Shown here: positions 26,098-37,167 of the stretch, one piece after another
Layout of the letters: the number at the start of each line of letters is the position of its first letter
How positions within the stretch are numbered: position 1 is the first letter of the stretch
NCBI GenBank assembly: GCA_963827155.1
Contig: CAWGZV010000002.1
Location: forward strand, 1,984,001 to 2,048,000
Direction: 5' to 3'
Length of the DNA stretch: 64,000 nucleotides
Source: UTCFX2 sp963827155
GTDB lineage: Bacteria > Chloroflexota > Anaerolineae > Anaerolineales > UBA4823
Translations under genes and position numbers: made by a program
Notes under the pieces: generated by a model
Databases searched by the model: none
Seen by the model: only the letters and a program-made list of their open reading frames with translations
What the model was told of the DNA's origin: nothing

Positions 26098-28097
26098 GGG
26101 CTTATCCGGTACAGGAAATAACTATCCCCAAAATTTTCGACCTCATCTGCTTGCTGGAGCAGTTTATCCAACGCCTCCCAATCCTCGGGATCTCCTTGAT
26201 TTTCTTCATGCCTCAAAAAATCTGCCCCGGCTTTATTGTATAGAATATGGGTGAATCCCATGGCTTTCCAATTATTCAAGATATCCGCCGGAGAGGCTGG
26301 ATTCTCAGGATCTTGTTCATGCCTTGCTCGGATCCAGCGATCGAGTATTTCGTCCGGCTGGCAGATCGGCAGGCAATAATAACTGCGTGGTTCATAGAGC
26401 ATCAGCACTTTGGCGCCTGCAGGAAGATCCAGCAGTGACAGGGCTGCAGGCGCGAACCAACCCAGGTTATCTCCCAAAAATTCTGCGCGTGATTGAAAGC
26501 CGAGGATTTGCTGCCCGGCTTTCGATTTGATCGTATCTATTCCCACATCAAGCGTGTTCAACCCGAGCACCAGGATGATCAGCGCTTTGACAATAAATTC
26601 GAGTCGGACCCCCTGCCGCTCAATCCGAGAGACGGCGTAATATCCTGAGCCGGCGATGAATGCAAAAACCGGGAAAACAGCCAGATACAGCCTGGATTGG
26701 AGCAAATAAGCTGAAAATCTCCCGGCAATGATCCAAATCAATAAGCTCGCGCCTGCTAATTGCACCGCGACGACCATTGTCTTATGCTGTCGCTCTGAGA
26801 AAGAACGCCAGAAGATTCCGGCGAGCAGTCCTAATCCGAGCAGGAGCGGTCCGATGGAAGCGCTGTAGCCCGGCGCCTCTTCAGCCCCCCACAGCACAGC
26901 CCGCACCGGCAAGAATAATACATCCAACCAGCTTCCCCACGGTTCTCCGCCTTGATAATTGGCTAATCGCAATAAGCTCATCTCCCCAGATGGAAAGAGC
27001 AAAGGGTAGACCGGGTTGAAAGTCGCCAACGCGTTCTTAACCAGCCAGGGTGAAAATACCAGCAGTGCCGCGCCGCAGAACCATAACAGCGATCGAAATA
27101 TCCTTCCTGGCTTAGATCGCCGTTGTAAAATGATAACGACAGCCCCACTGATCAGCAGAATGCCTGCGGTATATTTTGCCCCCAATCCAAAGCCTACAAA
27201 GATCCCTGCCAGACCTAGTAAGGCATCCCGATCAGTAATCTTCCATATGAAAAGAGATCCCATAAAGCCGACCCCGAATAGGATCGTCCACCAATCGGCA
27301 TAACCCCAGGCCAGACCTGAAGCCAGCGTGAAACCTGAAAGAAGCGCGGCTGTGCCTGCCCACCCCGAGCTCGATCCGTGCTCCGACGCGATAATTCCCA
27401 GCACCCCGACGCATGCCAACAATCCTGCAGACCAGCCTGACAACAATGCTGCAGACGGACCGCCCAGGATCGTTGCCCAGGTGTAGTTCATTTCAGCAAT
27501 CTGCGGCATCCCCCAAAACATCAGCTCTGGCACGTAGCTGAACTTGTGGGCGAGGAGGTAAAGCCTTGGAAGGGCGAAGTGATAAACCAAAGCGTCATAT
27601 CGAAATGGCGGAGCCAGAGCGGTGATAAAACTTGATCCGAATATCACCGCGAGCAGCCATCCGATGATCGCTCCAAATCGACCGGAAGTTTTTACCAGGG
27701 ACGTTATCTGCCCCCACTGCTTCCACCAGGCGGCTTCATCTTTCCAAAGGATAATCCCTGCAATCAAGGTTGCAGCACCTGCGAGTATCAGGGAATAACC
27801 ACCAAGATATCCTGATCCCAATATTACCAATCCTGTACATCCTGATCCTAACCCAGATTGCATGGCGAGGGCGGTGAGCCCATTTACTGGCAAATTCCGC
27901 AGCAGTCGGTATCCCAACCCGCCTGTAATCGACAGGATGACGGCGCAAGCCACAATCTGCCAGGATGCCCGCGCCAGGTTGAATGAAAGCTCGGGAGTAA
28001 TGGGTTTATGGAATACAAAATAGCCGATCGTGATCCCGGCTACCCAGATCAATCCTAACCAAAATTTCCAGGGATTTACACGAAGAAGCGAGGCCAC
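26094..28097 (-). CDS. Large GT-C-like polytopic membrane protein
   Basis: The largest membrane protein of the cluster, at 667 residues. It has over a dozen hydrophobic segments. A loop after about residue 150 reads PPFRYDALVYHFALPRLYLL, the acidic motif seen in many GT39-like proteins, followed by ELMFWGMPQIAEMNYTWA. The C-terminal about 110 residues (ALSLLDLPAGAKVLMLYEPR, YYCLPICQPDEILDRWI) form a soluble domain seen in related Chloroflexota proteins. Substrate unknown. It is translationally coupled to the gene at 24505-26097. Confidence 0.75.
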   Translation of the reverse strand: MASLLRVNPWKFWLGLIWVAGITIGYFVFHKPITPELSFNLARASWQIVACAVILSITGGLGYRLLRNLPVNGLTALAMQSGLGSGCTGLVILGSGYLGGYSLILAGAATLIAGIILWKDEAAWWKQWGQITSLVKTSGRFGAIIGWLLAVIFGSSFITALAPPFRYDALVYHFALPRLYLLAHKFSYVPELMFWGMPQIAEMNYTWATILGGPSAALLSGWSAGLLACVGVLGIIASEHGSSSGWAGTAALLSGFTLASGLAWGYADWWTILFGVGFMGSLFIWKITDRDALLGLAGIFVGFGLGAKYTAGILLISGAVVIILQRRSKPGRIFRSLLWFCGAALLVFSPWLVKNALATFNPVYPLLFPSGEMSLLRLANYQGGEPWGSWLDVLFLPVRAVLWGAEEAPGYSASIGPLLLGLGLLAGIFWRSFSERQHKTMVVAVQLAGASLLIWIIAGRFSAYLLQSRLYLAVFPVFAFIAGSGYYAVSRIERQGVRLEFIVKALIILVLGLNTLDVGIDTIKSKAGQQILGFQSRAEFLGDNLGWFAPAALSLLDLPAGAKVLMLYEPRSYYCLPICQPDEILDRWIRARHEQDPENPASPADILNNWKAMGFTHILYNKAGADFLRHEENQGDPEDWEALDKLLQQADEVENFGDSYFLYRISP

Positions 28098-28121
28098 AAT
28101 TCAATGCTCGGATCGATCCAG

Positions 28122-29381
28122 CTAATCTATCGTCCGATGGCTATCACGCCACCGATCGAGGATTGGTTTTTCGGGGCGGAGCACCCACCAGCGAATCCAG
28201 TAGAGTCCAATCAACAGGAAAACCGGCAGTGGGAAGAACATGATCGGACTCTGAATGGGCTGTGCACCAACCTCAAGTGTCGCGAGAAAAAGCCACCAGA
28301 CTCCCACTAACAAGAGAATGTAGCTGATTACAATCAACACCTTTCCAATCGATTTCCATTCCTGTTCCCATGCCGCGAAAACCAACACCACCGCGGGGAG
28401 CAGAACAATGTAGTTCTCGGTTGCGGTGCGGATCCCGATCATCGTCGTCGCAGCGAGTGTGAAAAATGCATACCACAGAAACCATCTTTGATTATTCTTT
28501 AACGCCGAGCGCCACTCCCAAATCAGCGTCGTCGTCAAAATGATTGTCAGTGCCCAGCCCAATTGCTTCCCCACCCCAGGCAGCCATTCGGCAAAAATCG
28601 CTCCTGGCGTCCCAGGGAGCGTGTATTCTGGATACGCCATAACCTGGCGAAAATTCTGCCAGGTCCAATCTGGGATCAAAAGGCTGGTGATCGCGATCAT
28701 CAATGCGAGATTGCCAAGGAAGCTCCAAAATATGAGAAAGCGGCGTTCTCTTATGCTCCAGATCAGCACAAATAAAATCAGCAAGATGACTATTTGCGGC
28801 TTGATCGTGGCTAATGCCAGGAACAAGCCTGCCCAGGCGTCCTGCTCGGCGCGGACTGCCACCAGCGCGAGGGCGATGAATAGACCGACGAGGATCGAGG
28901 AATTCGCGTTGATTAATGGGCGGACGCTGTAATAAGAAAGCAGGGCATAAATCAGCAAGAAACCCATCCGGACCGGCGTGAGCTTCCAGCGGCTGAGCGA
29001 AACCCCCAACAAGGCGATCCCAATAATCGATAGCTCCAGCACGGTCATCCACACCGCCCTGGCAATGTTGTAATCTTCAATCACCGCGAATGGGGAAAAA
29101 ATGAAGATCGAATAGAACGGGTAGACAAACAGCACCTGGTCCTCGCCCGGTTGAGCTGGTCTGCCGTAGAACAATTGTTGGATTTCCTTAGTGGTTTCTT
29201 CGCTGTACGGACTCTGCCCCTTCATCAGGAATTCCCGAGTCCCGACCCACCGCGGCAGGAAGTCGCTCCCGCCCGGATTTTGGACCACATAGCGGTAGTT
29301 GATCCACGCCAGCCCCATAAGCGTGCCCAGGCCGATCAAAGCGAATAAGATGATGACGATCGCGCGTTTAATGGCGTCCAA
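28122..29381 (-). CDS. GT87 (DUF2029)-like membrane glycosyltransferase
   Basis: A 419-residue polytopic protein. The first outside loop, NPGGSDFLPRWVGTREFLMK, then GQSPYSEETTKEIQ and VYPFYSIFIFSPFA, match the DUF2029/GT87 pattern found in actinobacterial polyprenyl-phosphate mannosyltransferases (PimE group). The Asp in GSDFLP is the candidate catalytic base. It heads the five-gene minus-strand group with the two larger GT-C genes 24 bases downstream. Two shorter GT87-like proteins lie upstream. Acceptor unknown; mannosyl or other hexosyl transfer is inference. Confidence 0.8.
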   Translation of the reverse strand: MDAIKRAIVIILFALIGLGTLMGLAWINYRYVVQNPGGSDFLPRWVGTREFLMKGQSPYSEETTKEIQQLFYGRPAQPGEDQVLFVYPFYSIFIFSPFAVIEDYNIARAVWMTVLELSIIGIALLGVSLSRWKLTPVRMGFLLIYALLSYYSVRPLINANSSILVGLFIALALVAVRAEQDAWAGLFLALATIKPQIVILLILFVLIWSIRERRFLIFWSFLGNLALMIAITSLLIPDWTWQNFRQVMAYPEYTLPGTPGAIFAEWLPGVGKQLGWALTIILTTTLIWEWRSALKNNQRWFLWYAFFTLAATTMIGIRTATENYIVLLPAVVLVFAAWEQEWKSIGKVLIVISYILLLVGVWWLFLATLEVGAQPIQSPIMFFPLPVFLLIGLYWIRWWVLRPEKPILDRWRDSHRTID

Positions 29382-29482
29382 ACGATTCCCATGATATTCA
29401 GAATTGGCCCAAACTTATGCTTTCTAACAATACCATAAGAAACCTGACGTCGGGCAAAGCTAATCATCTTCGCTCACCAAAT

Positions 29483-30349
29483 TTACGAAAAAGCCCGGAT
29501 GATCACCAGGATCCAAAGACCTCCCACTGCCGCCAGCATTTCGACCGGCTTGCTTGCAAGCGATAACAGCGCTCCAGACCAGGAATGCAGGAGTACGTAA
29601 GGGGAAAGAAAAGGCGACGCAGCCATTGCCCCTTCTATCCGCCTATTCAAAAGTGCTGAGGCTAGAAAAACCATTCCAATTGGAATTGAAGCCGGCCAAA
29701 GGCTTGCATTCCACCAGTAACCCATCGGCTCGACAAATCTGCTTGGCCAAAATCCAAAAATCACAAATGAAATCAAAATGACAATCGAAATAGGAGCCAC
29801 AAGATAAATCGTTTCAATAAATTTTCCACCTCTAAGGGATTGAATTATCCAAAAAACGGCTACACACCAACCTACTTGTGGCTTCACCGCAACAAAAAAA
29901 ATCCCGATTGGCGGAGGTAGTATGAACCCTACTAGAGGAAGCCAATCAATATTGGCATTGAGCAGGCAGTGAAGAACTGGTGGAGAAAGGAGAAATACCG
30001 CCAGGGTGATTGGTTTCGCGCCCAACTTTATCGCGACAAGAGAAAAAGCGAGCAGACTGACAAGGAAATAAGCCGCCCTTCCGGTCTGTTCCGGCAGCCA
30101 GGCAAATGGGAGGGAGATCAACGATGCCCATGGCGCAGCTCGAAACCCCTCCACTGAATATGGGCTTTTAAGATGATATAAAGCTTGCCCCACAGGTCTG
30201 TATGTCTCATACCAGTCGATGCCCCTGGGCAGCTGATTTTGGATCGCCATCACGAAAGAGATATAAAAAATGAGACCGATCGCAGCTTGCAGTGGAAGAG
30301 AGGTTCGAATCTTATCGATTGTATTTTTCAATAACATAATATTTTTCAA
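29483..30349 (-). CDS. Short GT87-like membrane protein
   Basis: A 288-residue polytopic protein with the loop-1 pattern RGIDWYETYRPVGQALYHLK then SPYSVEGFRAAPW, clearly like the GT87-type gene downstream. It is about a third shorter than typical members. Helices continue to the stop with no soluble domain. Codon use is more AT-rich than the adjacent genes. It might be a minimal GT-C enzyme or lack part of the fold; activity is uncertain. Confidence 0.7.
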   Translation of the reverse strand: MKNIMLLKNTIDKIRTSLPLQAAIGLIFYISFVMAIQNQLPRGIDWYETYRPVGQALYHLKSPYSVEGFRAAPWASLISLPFAWLPEQTGRAAYFLVSLLAFSLVAIKLGAKPITLAVFLLSPPVLHCLLNANIDWLPLVGFILPPPIGIFFVAVKPQVGWCVAVFWIIQSLRGGKFIETIYLVAPISIVILISFVIFGFWPSRFVEPMGYWWNASLWPASIPIGMVFLASALLNRRIEGAMAASPFLSPYVLLHSWSGALLSLASKPVEMLAAVGGLWILVIIRAFS

Positions 30350-30507
30350 TGTATCGCGTTCTAAGGGTTTCGATTATGGTTCTAATCTCATAGGATCCAC
30401 CTGGTTGAGTATTTCACAATGCTTTTCTATGTTATAGACCAAAACCGGCAGCCATTGATGTCATGTGATGGCACATTCTAAAGCACTATAATTTAATCGG
30501 CGAATAT

Positions 30508-31599
30508 TCAATTTCCCGATGACAGGTTTGCACTCCCACCTTCATCTGTTGAAGGTTGAGATCTCCTGGTGAATTGGATCAACCACGCTCGAAAATCGAT
30601 TATCTTTTCGGGTATCGCAATTGGGTCCGGTAATACTGAGATGCATGCCAGCGAAAGCGCCAACCCCAACATTCCGATATGATAAATTGACATCAATGGA
30701 TTGAGGGTTGCGTAGAAGTCAACGCCTGGCGGAGGCGTGATCCAGGTCATCGCGGCCAGTCCTGCGGAAAATAACACCACCGCCGGGATCGCCGCGAGCT
30801 TGGGCACCGCGCCCAGGGTGAGAAAAATCGGTAACCCAGGCATCCCATATGGGGAGAGAATCCCCGCTAGAGCTCCCCCCAGATCCCAGAACCGCCAGCG
30901 CCGCGCCAGGATCACCAGGCATGCAACCAGGACCGCAGCCAACAGGCCAAATTTTCCCCAGATTGTATGCGCCGCGATTGTTTGTGAGAGCGGTGGGTCT
31001 GTGAGAATGACCTTCAGCCAGGCCGGATACAATCCGATGAAAGGAATGCCGTAGCAAACCAGGCTTGCCAGAACCCCCTTCCAATCGCGGCGTAAAATGA
31101 CAAAGAGCAAAACGATAAAAATGGTCCCCTGGGGTTTTGTCAATAATAACCCATATCCAAGCACCCGGAGCAGGACGACCATCCATTGATTAACGCAGCG
31201 ATCAGACGCGAATAAGAGCAGCAGACCGCCGCCAATAACGAACGCGTCTATCCCACCTGCTGCTATCACGTAGAGCGCCGAATTAGTCAGGAACCAGGCT
31301 AATGCGACCCAGGCTTTCTGGTAGAAAGCCGCGGAAAATAGACAAGCCCCCCCGATCGCCAGCATCCATTTTGGGGTGAGGAACAGCATCGGCCATAGAA
31401 AAAGCATCGAAAACGGCGGATTGTAAAAATGGGGCAAATGCGGTGTCATTGCCCACGGGTTTACCCCCAACCAGAGCAGTCGGGTGCCGTGCTGCATGTT
31501 CTCAAAATCAAACGAATTGACCACAAAGACCTGCACCACAGCCGTCATCACGCCAAAGCCGAAAAGAAAGCCAGACACTGCTCTTTGCCGATCCGTCAT
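30508..31599 (-). CDS. GT87-like polytopic membrane protein
   Basis: A 363-residue protein with around ten hydrophobic segments. The loop SFDFENMQHGTRLLWLGVNP then HFYNPPFSMLFLWPMLFLTP follows the DUF2029/GT87 layout (outside loop with acidic residues, small-residue motif, NPP). It diverges from the GT-C gene starting at 31776. A short cytosolic tail rich in Arg and Ser ends the protein. Substrate unknown. Confidence 0.7.
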   Translation of the reverse strand: MTDRQRAVSGFLFGFGVMTAVVQVFVVNSFDFENMQHGTRLLWLGVNPWAMTPHLPHFYNPPFSMLFLWPMLFLTPKWMLAIGGACLFSAAFYQKAWVALAWFLTNSALYVIAAGGIDAFVIGGGLLLLFASDRCVNQWMVVLLRVLGYGLLLTKPQGTIFIVLLFVILRRDWKGVLASLVCYGIPFIGLYPAWLKVILTDPPLSQTIAAHTIWGKFGLLAAVLVACLVILARRWRFWDLGGALAGILSPYGMPGLPIFLTLGAVPKLAAIPAVVLFSAGLAAMTWITPPPGVDFYATLNPLMSIYHIGMLGLALSLACISVLPDPIAIPEKIIDFRAWLIQFTRRSQPSTDEGGSANLSSGN

Positions 31600-31775
31600 C
31601 TTGTGACCTGCATCTTCAGCTTAGAATTATCAGCAATTATCCTAAGATGAATTTTACCTCAATCCTGCAATATTTAGTGCAGATATCTGTGATTAAAAGG
31701 ACCTCCCAATGTTATAATCTCAGACATGCCGTTTATATGGCGTCTAGAGCTTGCAGATCGAACGGGCATTCCATA

Positions 31776-33221
31776 ATGATTGCCTGGCTCCGGCGTCATT
31801 GGCTCTCCGCCCTGCTGCTGGTCCTGATTGGGACCGCTGCCACCTGGCTGAGAATCGATCATATTGGCGATTACAGCCTGTGGCAGGACGAGGCATACAC
31901 CAACCTCTACGTTCAGGTCAAGTGGTCAAGTTTTCTGAATGTGGTGCGGATTGACGGCGAGCATCCGCCTGTCTATTACACTCTCGAGCGCTTCCCTGTG
32001 GCGCTCTTTGGGAATTGTGAATCTTGTCTGCGCGGGCTGTCGGTCCTCACCGGGCTCGCTGCTCTGCTGCTCGCGGTTTGGCTTGGTTGGCAGATCGGCG
32101 GGCCGGCAGGGGGACTGGCGGCAGGCTGGTTTTGGGCTTTTCATCCGATGACCATCTGGTATTCTCAGGATGCCCGCCATTACTCGCTGCTTGTTTTGCT
32201 GTCGCTGATCGCTGTTATTCTATTCTGGAAATTTAGCGATTCCCAAAGCACGGGAGTCACGATCCTGGCAATCCTCGTGCTGGCGCTCGGCTTGCTTACC
32301 CATTACTTTTTCTTTCTAGTCTATGGCGCACTGATCCTGCTCGCGTTTACCCGCCTGCCAACGGCGCCGCTCGTCTTTCGCCGTTGGACGATGCTCTCGT
32401 TGATCGCCATGATCCCCCTGGCAGCATGGCTTGCCTGGTATTTCATGCTTCCCCAAATCGCCCTCGGCATCGGTTGGATCCAGCCACCGAGATTGCAGGA
32501 TATCCCCTTGATTCTCTGGAACTTCCTCTCAGGATACGGCGGAAGGGCTTCGGTTATTTCCACCTTATTCGGAATCCTGGCACTCACCTTGGTCATCGTG
32601 GGGATCACATTGGGTGATCCGGCGAAGCGCAACCGCCGATATTTGTTGATCGGATTGATCGTTCCTTTGGTGTTGACCTGGATCATCTCACTTCGCCGCT
32701 CGGTTTATATAGACCGCTTTTTTATTGTTCTTCTGCCGTTCCTGATTTTTCCGATCAGCGCCGGAGCAGCCGCGATCATGCACCGCCTGTCAGATCGCTC
32801 AGGTCGTCGATGGATCCTGGTTGTTGGTTTCATCCTAATGGGGGCAGTCGGCTTATACAACGGATGGCAGGTCCACGCCGACTCGAAGTTCCAACGCGAG
32901 GATTGGAAAGGATTGGTGGCGTACCTCGACAAACAGCAGATCGGCGAAACCGGCTTTTGGATGACCGACGAGGAGATCAGGGTGCCATTCGAATACTATT
33001 ATCGGACGAAATATGCGCAGATCGAATTCGAGCTCCCCCCGACCTGCTCGCCGTCTTGTTATTGGCTCCTGCGTCAGCCCTATACCACCACCCATGCCTT
33101 CACCCAGTCGCTAACTGACCCCGAGCGGCCGTGGTTCCCACAATTGCCAATAGGCTGCCGGTTGGAAGACCGCTGGAACAGCCCGACCGGGATCGGCCTG
33201 TGGAAGGTAAGCTGTGACTGA
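31776..33221 (+). CDS. GT39/ArnT-like membrane glycosyltransferase
   Basis: A protein of about 481 residues beginning MIAWLRRHWLSALLLVLIGT; an upstream in-frame ATG at 31647 adds a stretch unlike the family, so 31776 is preferred though its ribosome site is weak. Loop 1 reads SLWQDEAYTNLYVQ, with the Asp-Glu pair of PMT_2/GT39 enzymes, followed by the second acidic motif RIDGEHPPVYY. Many helices follow, then a C-terminal extracytoplasmic segment with ELPPTCSPSCYWLLRQPYTT. These enzymes move sugars from polyprenyl phosphate to lipid or protein acceptors outside the cell. It is followed 30 bases later by another GT-C gene. Confidence 0.82.
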   Translation: MIAWLRRHWLSALLLVLIGTAATWLRIDHIGDYSLWQDEAYTNLYVQVKWSSFLNVVRIDGEHPPVYYTLERFPVALFGNCESCLRGLSVLTGLAALLLAVWLGWQIGGPAGGLAAGWFWAFHPMTIWYSQDARHYSLLVLLSLIAVILFWKFSDSQSTGVTILAILVLALGLLTHYFFFLVYGALILLAFTRLPTAPLVFRRWTMLSLIAMIPLAAWLAWYFMLPQIALGIGWIQPPRLQDIPLILWNFLSGYGGRASVISTLFGILALTLVIVGITLGDPAKRNRRYLLIGLIVPLVLTWIISLRRSVYIDRFFIVLLPFLIFPISAGAAAIMHRLSDRSGRRWILVVGFILMGAVGLYNGWQVHADSKFQREDWKGLVAYLDKQQIGETGFWMTDEEIRVPFEYYYRTKYAQIEFELPPTCSPSCYWLLRQPYTTTHAFTQSLTDPERPWFPQLPIGCRLEDRWNSPTGIGLWKVSCD

Positions 33222-33250
33222 TCCAGTGATCCTGCTGGGCGAAATATCCG

Positions 33251-34850
33251 ATGATGAATAAGCTGAGAACGAATGAAAGTCTGGGTTTATGGATGGCGCT
33301 CCTGGCGATCACGCTCCTTGGCGCCGCGCTCCGTTACCTGCCGGTCGTCTCCTCCGACTTTCCGCTCAACGATGGCGGGCTGTTTAATGTCATGATCACC
33401 GACCTGATCGAAAACAACTTCCATCTCCCGTTGACCACCAGTTACAATCACTTCAAGATCCCTTTCGCTTACCCGCCTCTCCCATTCTATTTTTTTGCGG
33501 TCATCTCCCAGCTCACGTCGATCGACCTTCTTTACCTCCAGCGCCTCTTCCCGCTCCTGCTCAGCATTTTGGCGGTCCCGGCTTTTTTCCTCTGGAGCCG
33601 TGAGGCGCTCGAAATCGGGGACGACCGCCCTGCACGCCGCTCTTGCCTTCGCCGTCCTCACCTACACCTATGCCTGGCAGATTATGGGCGGTGGGGTCAC
33701 CCGCTCGCTGGCATTCACGCTTTCGATCCTCGCCCTCTGGCAGGCCTGGAAAGCGCTTCGCGCTGGAAAAATTAGAAACGCAATCTGGGCTGCCGTTCTC
33801 CTGGGTCTGACCGGCTTATGCCATCTCGAAATCTTGATGGTCAGCGCCTTATTTATCTTGGTGGCCTATCCTTTCATCGCCCCCAATCGAAGGGGGACCC
33901 AGATCATCGCGGTCATCGGTGTTGGCTCGTTGGTCGTTATCGCCCCATACGTCCTGATTTTAGCCGGCCGCTTCGGTTTCACGGTTTTCCTCTCGGCGCT
34001 TCAGGCGGGTGGCGTCAACCTGGCGTTCAGCCTGCGTCAGCTGTTGTTTGGAGACCTCACCGGCGAGTACCTCTTTACTCCGATCTTCGTCATCGCCCTG
34101 CTTGGGCTGGGGTTTGCACTCCAGCAGCGCAAATTTCTGCTGCCAGCCCTGGTGCTGGTCAGCGTCCTCAGCGACCCGCGCAGCCTCCAGCGCAGCATCG
34201 CCCTGCCGCTCTGCCTGCTCTTCGGGATCGGGCTGGAGGCGGTCGTTCTCCCGGCTTTTAAGCGTCTCAGCTCAAAGGTCCCTGGTTCAGAAGCGGCCGC
34301 TGCCGCCCGGATATTCCCAACCACCCTCTCTATGGTGCTTGTCAGCTACCTGGTTCTGCGGGCTGCATTCACCTCCCAGCTGCAGCTCCAAATCCAGGAG
34401 CCGATCCTGCGAAATGTCCAGATCCAGGATCGAGATGCGATGGCATGGATTCAAGCGAACACCCCGCCGGATAGCAAGTTCCTGGTGATCACCTCGCCCT
34501 CCTTCTGGTGGGTAAACGCCCGCAGTGAATGGTTCCCGGTCCTCAGCGATCGCAGGAGCCTGACCACCGTCCAGGGCACGGAATGGATCCCAGGCGGCGT
34601 CTACCAGCAGGTCCAAAAGAGCTATGGTCTCCTCTCTGCCTGCAGCTTTCAAACTGAGCTCTCCTGCCTGGAGGGCATCGAGCAGCAGACTGGCGAAACC
34701 TATACCCACATCTACCTTTCCGGAAACCTCCAGGACCGTGTCTCGGGTTTCGGCTCCCCCCTCCCCATTGAGGCCAGCCTGCGTTCTTCGCCGGATTACC
34801 GCGTGGTCTATGATCAGGATGGCGTGGTGGTATTTGAGAGAATTCGATGA
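33251..34850 (+). CDS. GT-C membrane glycosyltransferase, single frameshift (paralogue of 51210 gene)
   Basis: First frame: MMNKLRTNESLGLWMALL with loop 1 PLNDGGLFNVMITDLIENNF and IPFAYPPLPFYFF. Frame is lost near 33620 at a run of four G; three G would give REALEIGTTALHAALAFAVL and join the second frame. That frame has further helices and a C-terminal outside domain (FWWVNARSEWFPVLSDRRSL, TVQGTEWIPGG). The intact gene at 51210-52784 shares loop 1, the YPPL motif and the TVQG/EWFP domain, so the two are paralogues. About 525 residues once joined. Sugar and acceptor unknown. Confidence 0.82.
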
Positions 34851-35005
34851 AAATCGGGTAAGGAATTTGGGACCTTGCTTAGCTGTAAAGGTTTTCGAAA
34901 TAGCACACCAAAGAGGATCGAGTAAAATCACTTATTGAATATTTCCCAATATCTACCTCATTAAAGTAAAAGGATTGATAATCTGCTGATTTAGAGCGCG
35001 TCGAG

Positions 35006-37096
35006 TGAAGAAAATTGATTTCAGTTTCATTTCACGTATCCTTCTCATCTCCTGGCTGATTGCTTGTGTCTTAATATTCTCCTTTGTCAATTTGGTCAGT
35101 TTCCTGCCGGGTATGGATTTTCCGCTTGGTTTGTCACATTTTTTGGAATTTCTCTCTCAATTCATCCGGTTAATTTCATCCTAAATCTAATCCTTGCTGG
35201 GTTTGGCGTTACGCTCTTCTCAATTGCCGCCTTCTCCTTGGGTCTCGGGGTGTTGCGTTGGCAGGAAGTCTCTCTGGTGCGAGGTGTAACCGCATTCGCT
35301 CTTGGCGAGGTCCTTTTTTCGCTGGTTTTTCTCGCAGTGATCAGTTTCACGCCGCTCACACCATTGATTGTGTGTGGCTTACTTATATCGGGCTTCTTAT
35401 TGGGCCTCCCTATTCTCTTGCATTGGAAAAGCGCTTTCTCTAATGTTCACTTTTCTGTAAAATATGAGGGCTCCGAAAAAACAACCTTTATATTGGCATT
35501 CATAATTTTGTCTTTGACTGTCTTCTTAGCCACCACACGGTTGAGTTATGATGCGGCTGTGGAATATTTTTCTCAGGCAAAAATCTGGGCTGTGACTGGG
35601 GACCGTATTCTACTTTTTCCCAATGACCCTTTTCAGGCTAGTTCTTTACACCCAACCATTTTATTTACCCCACTCATTCAGCTCTTCGGAGACCAGTCCG
35701 CCCGCCTGCTCTCATGGGTCAATGGGCTCGTGTTAGTGCTCCTCGGACTTGTCTTTGGAAAAAAGCTAAAACTGTCGTCCAATGCTCGATTGTGGTTCGT
35801 TGTCCTCCTTCTTTCTTCCACTTTCTTCATTGACCTCTTCGGCGATGGCAAAATCGAGCTGATTGTCACCCTTCCCCTGCTGGTCGCAGCTTATTGGATG
35901 CTTGAAGGTCTGGAGCGCCCATTGACCAGTTCTTTTCTCCTCGTTGGCTTGCTTACTGGCTTTGCCATCATCTCCCGCGCTTACAACATATTCCTCGTGC
36001 CCCTGTATTTTGCTCTGTTCTTCGCCTTCTCTATCGTCTCATTCATTCGTTCCCACCCCTTCAGATCCCAATTCCCGTCCTTCTCGTTCAATTTTTCGGG
36101 TATTTCCTCCCGCCCTTTTTTGGATTCTTCCGCCGCTGATCCTTCTAGGAATTTTCCACTTATGGCAAAATTACCTTTGGTTGGGCAATCCATTCGCTCC
36201 TCTCATTCACATCCGTGAGATAAAGTCATCGACCTATCAGTGGCAGTTTGACCCTTCGATGCTCAATCAGCTCCGCTTTCTATATCCATTGACTGTCTCC
36301 TTCCTGAATTCACCACAGAGTCTGGGAACAATATCTCCTCTAGTGATCGGCCTTCTCCCATTCTTGCTCATCGCCGAAATTCGCCGCAATGTCCACCTTG
36401 AGCCGGCGATTCGTCATCTGCTTTATGCAGTTGTCATTACCCTTGCAGTTTGGGTGTATTTGTTCATCACGGTGGTTGAGATCCGCTATGTAATGTTTCT
36501 ATGGATTTTGTTGTTCCTGCCAATGGCTCTTCTACTGGAAAGCGCTCAAAAAACGCGCCCGTCTCTATTTTGCCTTTCCTGCGTGCATTACCTGTGATAT
36601 TGCTTGCATTTATTTGTGTGCGAGCCATTCTCATCGGCTGTAACAACATACTCGCCAATAGATCGGAATGGACAGGCTCATTGCTTCGATCGACCTCATG
36701 TGCACGCCATTCGAGCCGCTAAACCAGCTCGCTCTGCCTGGTGACCGTGTCTTCACGCTCCAGGCATTTCGCTATTATTTACGCCCAGATTTATTCGCCT
36801 GTTCCACGCGGAGGGAAGAATTTCTGCCAATAATGAATCTCGCTTACCAGTCCCCAAAGGCTTTTTGGGAAGCGCTTTATCGCCAGGGCTACCGCTATAT
36901 CACCTATGAATACAACTTCTCGGAATTCCATACCAGGGTTGGTTCGCCCCCAGATCCCTCTTCTTCTCCCGATTGGTTGAAGGTAGACACCATAGCCTCC
37001 AATGAAACAACTGCCATCTTCCGCATCACTGCAACTAATCCGCCATATATGCCTGAATGGATCTGTTCTGAAAATGGTAAGGGGAGTGGGCAGTAG
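35006..37096 (+). pseudogene. GT-C-like membrane protein, multiple frameshifts
   Basis: A GTG at 35006 opens KKIDFSFISRILLISWLIA, which loses frame near 35130. The next frame has long helices and the acidic loop LSYDAAVEYFSQAKIWAVTG followed by LHPTILFTPL, a GT-C layout. Frame is lost again near 36080, resumes as LFWILPPLILLGIFHLWQ, loses frame near 36560 and once more near 36690, where the C-terminal domain continues (LPGDRVFTLQAFRYYLRPDL). With about four lesions in 2 kb it is probably a true pseudogene, denser in damage than the window average. Base composition is AT-richer than the preceding cluster. Confidence 0.75.
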
Positions 37097-37167
37097 GACC
37101 GATTAAGATAGAATCACCAGTAGATTGAAAATTATCATCTGCGGCAGTTGAATTCGGAACCGAATTT